Part shown: piece by piece, positions 57,647 through 64,000 of the stretch
Position numbering within the stretch: position 1 is the first letter of the stretch
Layout: each line of letters opens with the position of its first letter
From: RBG-16-66-20 sp036262835
GTDB lineage: Bacteria; Pseudomonadota; Gammaproteobacteria; Burkholderiales; SG8-39
DNA length: 64,000 nt
Assembly (NCBI GenBank): GCA_036262835.1
Contig: DATAID010000047.1
Location: 14,369 to 78,368, forward strand
Direction: 5' to 3'
Notes under the pieces: generated by a model
Databases searched by the model: none
What the model was told of the DNA's origin: nothing
Seen by the model: the letters and a program-made list of their open reading frames with translations, nothing else
Translations under genes and position numbers: made by a program

Positions 57647-58627
57647 CTAGTCGATCAGCCGGTCGGCGCGCGCGAGCAGCGCCTTCGACAATCCGACGCC
57701 GTGCTGGCGCGCGGCGCGCTGGTTGATGACGAGCTCGGCCTTGACCGCGCGCTCGACCGGGATCGCCGACGGGCGCGCGCCTTTGAGGATCCGGTCGGCG
57801 ATCGCGGCGGCGCGGCGCTGCGCTTCGGCGATCTCGGGTCCGTAGCTCGCGAGCGCGCCCGCCTCGGCGTACTCGATGCGGTGGCCGATGAGGGCGATGC
57901 CGTTGCGCTCCGCGAGGGCGATCACCTCGCGCCGCCGCGCGAGCAGCGTGAACGAGGGGGTCGTCATGACGAGGTGGATGCCGGCGCGCCGCCAGCGCGC
58001 GAGGATCTTGGCGACCGCCTCGAAGTTGGTGAACTCGGCCGCCTCCATCGCGAAGTGCGCCTCGGCCGCGGCGTCGTGGTGGACCTTCTTCTGGCGCTCG
58101 AACTCGGCCGAGCGCCGGTCGTGCAGCGCGCCGATGGCCTTGGCGCGCGGCATGAGGTCGCGCGCGATGCGATAGCGCACCGCGACCGCGTCGCCCTGCA
58201 CCTGGTAGACGCCGGTCGCGTTGCGGCCCGGGCGCGCCACCGTGTCGACGAGGCCGATCGAGACCGGGTCGACCGAGGTGGTGAAGACGACCGGCAGCGA
58301 TTCGCTCTCCTTCATCAACGCAAGCGCGAGGCTACCCGTGGTGGCGACGACGAGGTCGGCGCCGCCGCCCGCCGCGCTCGAGGCGAGCCCCTCCACGTAG
58401 GTGCGCGAGCCCTTGCCGTAGAGCCGCGTGTAGGCGATGTTGGTGCCCTCGCTCCAGCCGCGCAGGCGCATCTCCTCGTAGAAGGCGCGCGCCGCCGGCT
58501 CGTCGTCCTCCGAGTCGCCGGCCGAGAGCACGACCACGTTCTTCCCCTGCTGCTGCTGCGCGAGCGCGAGCCCGGGCGCGGCGAGCACCGCGCCGAGCGC
58601 GCCAAGCAGCGCCCGTCTTTTCTTCAT
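57647..58627 (-). CDS. ABC substrate-binding protein, TrpX type, orphan
   Basis: 326 residues with a signal peptide (KKRRALLGALGAVLAAPGLA). Two lobes of the ABC_sub_bind family: VVATTGSLALALM and VVFTTSVDPVSIGLVD, then the second lobe ending INQRAARQHGVGLSKALL. Streptococcal relatives bind tryptophan or tyrosine. No permease or ATPase gene is near, so it must use another transporter or act as a sensor. Confidence 0.85.
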   Translation of the reverse strand: MKKRRALLGALGAVLAAPGLALAQQQQGKNVVVLSAGDSEDDEPAARAFYEEMRLRGWSEGTNIAYTRLYGKGSRTYVEGLASSAAGGGADLVVATTGSLALALMKESESLPVVFTTSVDPVSIGLVDTVARPGRNATGVYQVQGDAVAVRYRIARDLMPRAKAIGALHDRRSAEFERQKKVHHDAAAEAHFAMEAAEFTNFEAVAKILARWRRAGIHLVMTTPSFTLLARRREVIALAERNGIALIGHRIEYAEAGALASYGPEIAEAQRRAAAIADRILKGARPSAIPVERAVKAELVINQRAARQHGVGLSKALLARADRLID

Positions 58628-58634
58628 GCCGGAA

Positions 58635-58640
58635 ATTCTA
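58635..58640 (-). promoter_or_regulatory. TAGAAT box seven bases before the TrpX-type gene
   Basis: Read on the - strand, TAGAAT (58640-58635) is followed seven bases later by ATG 58627, again without a ribosome site. TTGAGG at 58665-58660 could be a -35, with a long 19-base spacer. This suggests a leaderless mRNA. Confidence 0.42.
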
Positions 58641-58661
58641 TCGAAAGAAAAAGTGAAAGCC

Positions 58662-59666
58662 TCAAAACCCTTCGAGCACGAGCTTGCCGATGGCGTGCCC
58701 GCCCTCGAGCCGCTGGTGCGCGCGCTTCAGGTGCTCGGCGCAGATGCGCCCCAGGTTGTCCTTCAGGGTGTGGCGCAGCACGCCCGCCTCCACCAGCCCC
58801 GCCGCTTCATTGAGCAGCTTGTGCTGCGCCTCCATGTCCGGGGTCTGGAAGGTCGAGCGCGTGAACATGCCTTCCAGACAGATGGTGAGGCTCTTGTCGT
58901 GCAGGATCTGCAGGTCGACGGGCTTGAGCGTCCTCACGATGAGGCCGATCTTCCCTTGGGGTTTGGTGATGTCAGGGAATTGCTTCCAATAAAAATCGGA
59001 AGAGCTCAAACATAAAACAAAGTCAAATTCCCCTTCGATAGGCCGCGTGTGGTCGACCACGTTGTCCGCGCCCAGCTCCTTCACCCAGGCGATCGACTCG
59101 GGCCGCGAGGCGGTGGCGGTGACCTGCAGGCGCGCGAGCTTCTTGGCGAGCTGGATCGCGATCGAGCCGACGCCGCCCGCGCCATTCAGGATGAGGAGGC
59201 TCGCGCCCGCATGGCTGCCGGTGCGCGAGATGCCCATGCGCTCGAACATCAGCTCCCACGCGGTAAGCGTGGTGAGGGGCAGCGCCGCGGCCTCGGCGAA
59301 GGAGAGATTGGCGGGCTTGCGGCCGACGATTCGCTCATCGACGAGGTGCAGCTCGGAATTGGTGCCCTGGCGCACCACGCTCCCGGCGTAGTACACCGCG
59401 TCGCCGGGCCTGAAGAGCGAGCACTCGAGGCCCGCCGCCTTCACCACGCCGGCGGCATCGAAGCCGAGGATCTTCGGCGAGAGCTCGACCGTGTCCGCAT
59501 TTTTCAAACCGGGCGCCCGGCGCTTGGTATCGACCGGGTTGACGGACACCGCCTTCACTTCGACCAGCAAATCGCGCCCCGAGGCCCTCGGGGTCTCGAC
59601 TTCGAGATCGAGGAGCGACTCGGGGTGCTCGATCGGCAGGTAGCGGTAGAGGCCGACGGCCTTCAT
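58662..59666 (-). CDS. Zinc-binding-type alcohol dehydrogenase / quinone reductase-like
   Basis: 334 residues, medium-chain dehydrogenase/reductase. VNPVDTKRR and LGFDAAGVV are the catalytic-domain signatures of the quinone reductase (YhfP-like) branch, and LNGAGGVGSIAIQLAK is the NADPH site. Typical zinc-binding cysteines are not seen. TAACAT (59679-59674) lies seven bases before ATG 59666. AT-rich codons occur at 58960-59030. Substrate unknown. Confidence 0.87.
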   Translation of the reverse strand: MKAVGLYRYLPIEHPESLLDLEVETPRASGRDLLVEVKAVSVNPVDTKRRAPGLKNADTVELSPKILGFDAAGVVKAAGLECSLFRPGDAVYYAGSVVRQGTNSELHLVDERIVGRKPANLSFAEAAALPLTTLTAWELMFERMGISRTGSHAGASLLILNGAGGVGSIAIQLAKKLARLQVTATASRPESIAWVKELGADNVVDHTRPIEGEFDFVLCLSSSDFYWKQFPDITKPQGKIGLIVRTLKPVDLQILHDKSLTICLEGMFTRSTFQTPDMEAQHKLLNEAAGLVEAGVLRHTLKDNLGRICAEHLKRAHQRLEGGHAIGKLVLEGF

Positions 59667-59682
59667 ACCGCCGATGTTACCG

Positions 59683-60000
59683 TTACTTCGTTTCGGCTTT
59701 TTCCGCCTTCTTCTCGGCCTTGGCCTGCTTCTTGGCCTCGCGCTTCGCCTGGCGGGCCGCCTTGCGGTCGGCCTTCAGCTTCGCCTTGTCGGCCTTGATC
59801 TTTTCCTTGTCCGCCGCGACGGCGTTCTTGTCGCCCGCCTTCTTGTCGGACTTCATCTTCTGCTTGTCGGCCTTGATCGTGTCCTTGTCCTGCTTGACGG
59901 TATCGGCGCCGGCGGCCGGGGCCGGAGCGTTGGAGGTTTGCGCGAGCGCCGAGCCGGCGAACGCGATGAGCACTGCAAGAGCGAGGGATTTCATCTTCAT
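59683..60000 (-). CDS. Small exported Lys/Ala-rich repeat protein
   Basis: 105 residues. A signal peptide (KMKSLALAVLIAFAGSALA) is followed by a highly basic tail with repeats of the form DK-x-x-IKADK, KMKSDK, KIKADK, KLKADRK, then KQAKAEKKAEKAE. The repeats predict one long charged helix. AAAGGAG lies before ATG 60000. It may bind nucleic acid, lipopolysaccharide or phosphate in the envelope; I do not recognise a family. An inverted repeat lies upstream. Confidence 0.72.
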   Translation of the reverse strand: MKMKSLALAVLIAFAGSALAQTSNAPAPAAGADTVKQDKDTIKADKQKMKSDKKAGDKNAVAADKEKIKADKAKLKADRKAARQAKREAKKQAKAEKKAEKAETK

Positions 60001-60089
60001 AAAGGCTCCTTTCGGTGGACTCCCTGGCTCCCTTAACGCGCAGGCAGGCCGCTGGTGGACATACGTGGAGCCCGCAGCCTAGCCCCGGC

Positions 60090-60120
60090 CGGTTACACCG
60101 GTATGAACCGCTTGTAACCG
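60090..60120. promoter_or_regulatory. Inverted repeat, likely operator for the small exported protein gene
   Basis: CGGTTACA (60090-60097) and TGTAACCG (60113-60120) are perfect inverted arms 15 bases apart, with a further GGT/ACC pair between them. The element sits in the 134-base gap before the 59683 gene. Arms this long fit a dimeric regulator; it is not followed by a T run. Confidence 0.55.
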
Positions 60121-60134
60121 TTGGACCTACACGC

Positions 60135-60368
60135 CTAGCGCGTGCGCGGCGCCTCGGCCGAGCGGAAGCCGGGCAGGTGCCAGCGATGGCCGGCGCTCTG
60201 CCAGGCCTGCATTTCCTCGTTCATCACCTTCGCCTGCTTCTCCGCGTCCAGCGGCGACACGGGGGTCTGGGTCGGCGCGCTGGTGAACGGCGAGCGCCAC
60301 TTCTCCGCGTCGGCGAAGACCGAGCTGCTCAGGGCGAGGAGTACTGCTGAGACGAGAATGCGCTTCAT
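60135..60368 (-). CDS. Small exported hypothetical protein
   Basis: 77 residues with a signal peptide (KRILVSAVLLALSSSVFA, cut before DAEKW). The mature part is about 59 residues with EKWRSPFTSAPT and NEEMQAWQSAGHRWHLPG. Its ATG overlaps the stop of the lipoprotein gene (ATGA). Family not recognised. Confidence 0.65.
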   Translation of the reverse strand: MKRILVSAVLLALSSSVFADAEKWRSPFTSAPTQTPVSPLDAEKQAKVMNEEMQAWQSAGHRWHLPGFRSAEAPRTR

Positions 60369-60532
60369 GGTCTCTCCTTGTCTCGATAGTTGGGATATTG
60401 CACGTCCACGTCGTGGGGCGAGAGCTGCGCTTCGCCCGGCGGCGGGGTGCTGACGCCGCGCTTCACCACCGACGGGCCGCAGCCCGCGGCGAGAAAAGCG
60501 AGCGCCACTGCAAGCACCGCTTTGCGAGTCAT
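60365..60532 (-). CDS. Small lipoprotein, 55 residues
   Basis: Reads MTRKAVLAVALAFLAAGCGP and then about 35 polar residues with a PPP and DVDVQYPNYRDK. The lipobox LAAGC gives a lipid-anchored protein of about 38 residues. GAGAGGAG lies upstream of ATG 60532, and the stop overlaps the next gene's ATG by four bases, which strongly supports translation. Function unknown. Confidence 0.72.
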   Translation of the reverse strand: MTRKAVLAVALAFLAAGCGPSVVKRGVSTPPPGEAQLSPHDVDVQYPNYRDKERP

Positions 60533-60669
60533 GAATGCGATCTCCTCTCGGAGAAACGGGATGAAACTTAGACCGTCTCGCCCGGAGCGCGGTTCACCCG
60601 CCGCATGACCTCCGCGTGACCGCGGTAGAGCAATGTGCCGAATGGACCAGTCGTCTTTGACCGCCGGAT

Positions 60670-60675
60670 TAGAAT
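60670..60675 (+). promoter_or_regulatory. TAGAAT box seven bases before an MFS gene
   Basis: TAGAAT ends seven bases before ATG 60683, without a ribosome site in between. This fits a near-leaderless start. TTGACC at 60657-60662 is too close to be its -35. Confidence 0.4.
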
Positions 60676-60682
60676 CGCCTGG

Positions 60683-61873
60683 ATGGGGGAGCGCTGGAAG
60701 ATCCTCGCCGCGCTCGTCGCGGCGCGAGTCGGCATGGGATTCCAGTTCCAGGCGATCGCCTGCGCGGCGCCCTTCCTCGTGCCCGACCTCGGCCTCGACA
60801 AGACGCAGCTCGGCTGGCTGATCGGCCTGTACATGCTGCCCGGCATCTTCATCGCGCTGCCGGGCGGTCTGCTCGGCGCGCGCTTCGGCGACAAGCGCAT
60901 GGTGCTCGCCGGGCTTGCGCTCATGATCGCGGGCGCGCTGTGGCTCTCGCAGGCGCGCGATTTCGGCGCCGCGGCCGCGGCGCGGGGGCTCGCGGGCGTG
61001 GGCGCGGCGGTCCTAAACGTGCTGCTCACCAAGATGGTGGCCGACTGGTTCGACGGCCGCGACCGCCTGCTCGCCATGTCGATCCTCATCAACTGCTGGC
61101 CGATCGGCATCGCGCTCGCGCTCTTCCTGCTCGGGCCGGTGTCCGAGGCAAGCGGCTGGCCCTTCGCGGCAGCTTGCACCGCCGCGCTCCCCGTCGCGGG
61201 GTTTCTCGCCGTGGGGCTCGCCTACCGCGCGCCGCCCGGAGCGGCGCAGGCCGGCGCGGGGCTCGGGCTCGGCGCCCTCACGCGCCCCGAGTGGCGGCTG
61301 CTCGTGGCCGCGTCGCTGCCGTGGATGATCTTCAACGCGGGCTTCCAGATCCTCGTCTCGTTCCTGCCGGCCTTCTTCCTCGAGCGCGGCCTCACCGTCG
61401 CCGGCTCGGGCGCGAGCTCGGCGCTGACCATCCTCGTCAGCATCTTCTCGGTGCAGGCGGGCGGGATCCTGCTCAAGCGCATGCCGCGGCCCGACGTCCT
61501 GTGCCATGGCGCGATCGCGGCCTGGCTCGTCACGACCGCCTTTTTCCTGACCGGCGATTCGCCGCTCGCCTGGCTGCTCGCGGGCAGCGTCGTGATCGGC
61601 CTGCCGGCCGGATTATTCGTCTCGCTGCCCGCCGAGGTGCTGCGCCCCGAGCTGCGCGCGGCGGGTATGGGCTTCTTCTACACCGTCTTCTACGTCGGCG
61701 TCGCCGTCTTCCCCGCGCTCGCCGGCGCGCTCTACGACCTGACCGGCCACGCCGCCTCGACGCTCTGGCTCGCCGCCGGCTGCGTCGCCGTCTGCGTTCC
61801 CGCGTTGCTCCTGTTGCGCGCGCTCATGCGATCGACCATCCCTGCGCCGGTCAGTGGCGAAGGGCGCCGTTGA
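60683..61873 (+). CDS. MFS transporter, CynX/NimT-like
   Basis: 396 residues with about 12 helices. The loop between helices 2 and 3 reads GGLLGARFGDKRMVLAG, and ARGLAGVGAAVLNVL follows. ATG 60683 fits the family N-terminus (GERWKILAAL); an upstream in-frame ATG at 60635 adds 16 residues without hydrophobic character. The end overlaps the opposite membrane protein gene by 23 bases. Substrate unknown. Confidence 0.86.
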   Translation: MGERWKILAALVAARVGMGFQFQAIACAAPFLVPDLGLDKTQLGWLIGLYMLPGIFIALPGGLLGARFGDKRMVLAGLALMIAGALWLSQARDFGAAAAARGLAGVGAAVLNVLLTKMVADWFDGRDRLLAMSILINCWPIGIALALFLLGPVSEASGWPFAAACTAALPVAGFLAVGLAYRAPPGAAQAGAGLGLGALTRPEWRLLVAASLPWMIFNAGFQILVSFLPAFFLERGLTVAGSGASSALTILVSIFSVQAGGILLKRMPRPDVLCHGAIAAWLVTTAFFLTGDSPLAWLLAGSVVIGLPAGLFVSLPAEVLRPELRAAGMGFFYTVFYVGVAVFPALAGALYDLTGHAASTLWLAAGCVAVCVPALLLLRALMRSTIPAPVSGEGRR

Positions 61874-62336
61874 TGCGGGCGAGGAGCTTCTCGCAGGTCT
61901 CCTCGCGGAACGTGCCGAACCCCTCCGGCACCATGACCCGCTCGCCCGAGCGCAGCACGAGGTCGAGCCGGCGCACGGCGTACACCGTGTTGCCGCTCGT
62001 TCTTTCCTCTGAGTCGATCGACGCGCTCTGCACCTCGGCATACGGCAGCACCCGCGCGCGGCCGTCCACGCTCACGAGGAGCGTGCGCGCCTTCGGGTCA
62101 AGCCGCACGGTGAGGACCTTGCGCGTTAGGAGGTAGTGCGCCACGCCCGCGAGGGCGATGCCCGCGGCGATCAGGATTTGCCACTTGAGCGGGAAGTCGC
62201 CCTGCAGGACGACCTCGAAGCCGAGGAAGAGCATCACGATGACGCCCGCGTACGTGAAGAGCCACCAGACCTGGGTGTCCTTCACCTCGATCGTCACGCG
62301 CCCGGTCGCGTCGCGCTGCTCGCTGTAGGCGGCCAT
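61851..62336 (-). CDS. Membrane protein with PH-like domain, hypothetical
   Basis: 161 residues. Two helices (about residues 24-45 and 53-68) are followed by a beta-rich domain (KVLTVRLDPKARTLLVSVDG; LVLRSGERVMVPEGFG) resembling bacterial PH-like domains. No catalytic motif is visible. It diverges from glnS by 56 bases. Confidence 0.7.
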   Translation of the reverse strand: MAAYSEQRDATGRVTIEVKDTQVWWLFTYAGVIVMLFLGFEVVLQGDFPLKWQILIAAGIALAGVAHYLLTRKVLTVRLDPKARTLLVSVDGRARVLPYAEVQSASIDSEERTSGNTVYAVRRLDLVLRSGERVMVPEGFGTFREETCEKLLARINGALRH

Positions 62337-62380
62337 GCGCCCTCCCCCTCGCGCCGGATTATCCCCTTTCTTCCGGACGA

Positions 62381-62386
62381 TAGAAT
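62381..62386 (+). promoter_or_regulatory. TAGAAT box six bases before glnS
   Basis: TAGAAT is followed six bases later by GTG 62393, with no Shine-Dalgarno sequence in between. A weak TTATCC at 62359-62364 could be a -35, 16 bases upstream. This fits a leaderless transcript. Confidence 0.42.
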
Positions 62387-62392
62387 TCGGGC

Positions 62393-64000
<1,608 letters not shown>

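Overview
The window is dense, high-GC (about two thirds G+C by eye) bacterial chromosome. The fixed block sdhCDAB-sdhE-gltA-sucA-sucB-lpd, the prpB-prpC-(DUF3460-like)-prpD block, a second infA beside a cold-shock gene, and the many LivFGHMK and orphan substrate-binding proteins all point to a betaproteobacterium, most likely Burkholderiales-like. I see no rRNA, tRNA, insertion sequence, prophage or CRISPR array. This is core plus catabolic chromosome rather than a mobile island.

Layout. (1) 1-5002 (+): the end of a class I fumarase, then four genes chained by 4-base ATGA overlaps: MFS transporter, HMG-CoA lyase, family III CoA-transferase and an exported metallo-beta-lactamase-fold hydrolase. 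They end at a hairpin terminator shared with the facing operon. (2) 21041 down to 5053 (-): one run of close-packed genes, sdhC-D-A-B-E, gltA, sucA, sucB, lpd, two EamA transporters, zapE, acuI-like and prpE. (3) 21115-29134 (+): mdh, prpB, prpC, a DUF3460-like small protein, prpD, an exported thioredoxin-fold protein, a 67-residue protein and acnA. Regions 2 and 3 diverge from a 73-base gap. Together they carry most of the TCA cycle plus the route acrylyl-CoA or propionate -> propionyl-CoA -> methylcitrate -> pyruvate + succinate. (4) 29121-35009: DCC-family protein and GbsR/MarR regulator divergent from an epimerase-like gene, then msrA, panE, a secreted LprI-like protein, dusA and a class II aldolase. 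(5) 43423 down to 34993 (-): Rieske oxygenase, LysR regulator, a full LivGFHMK ABC importer, an alpha/beta hydrolase and an MFS transporter, which looks like an aromatic uptake and degradation operon. (6) 43532-53359: a crotonase, an AhpD-like protein, an M48 metallopeptidase fused to a type IV pilin-like domain, an AttH/CrtC-like protein with a large FtsX-type permease that lacks an ATPase gene, a duplicated DUF3568-like lipoprotein pair, a TauD-type dioxygenase, a YetF-like protein and two small proteins. (7) 53600-64000: cspA, infA, an N-acyl-D-amino-acid deacylase-like amidohydrolase, a ferritin-like protein, an exported DUF6282-like hydrolase, an orphan ABC substrate-binding protein, an alcohol dehydrogenase-like enzyme, three small exported proteins in a row (one a 55-residue lipoprotein), an MFS transporter, a membrane protein and the start of glnS.

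The most notable items are the M48-pilin fusion, the chained HMG-CoA lyase/CoA-transferase operon, the AcuI-PrpE tail on the TCA operon, the cluster of tiny exported proteins next to a long-armed inverted repeat, and TAGAAT-like boxes placed 6-9 bases before start codons, which suggest leaderless or near-leaderless transcripts. All calls come from reading the sequence and translations; no database search was run.
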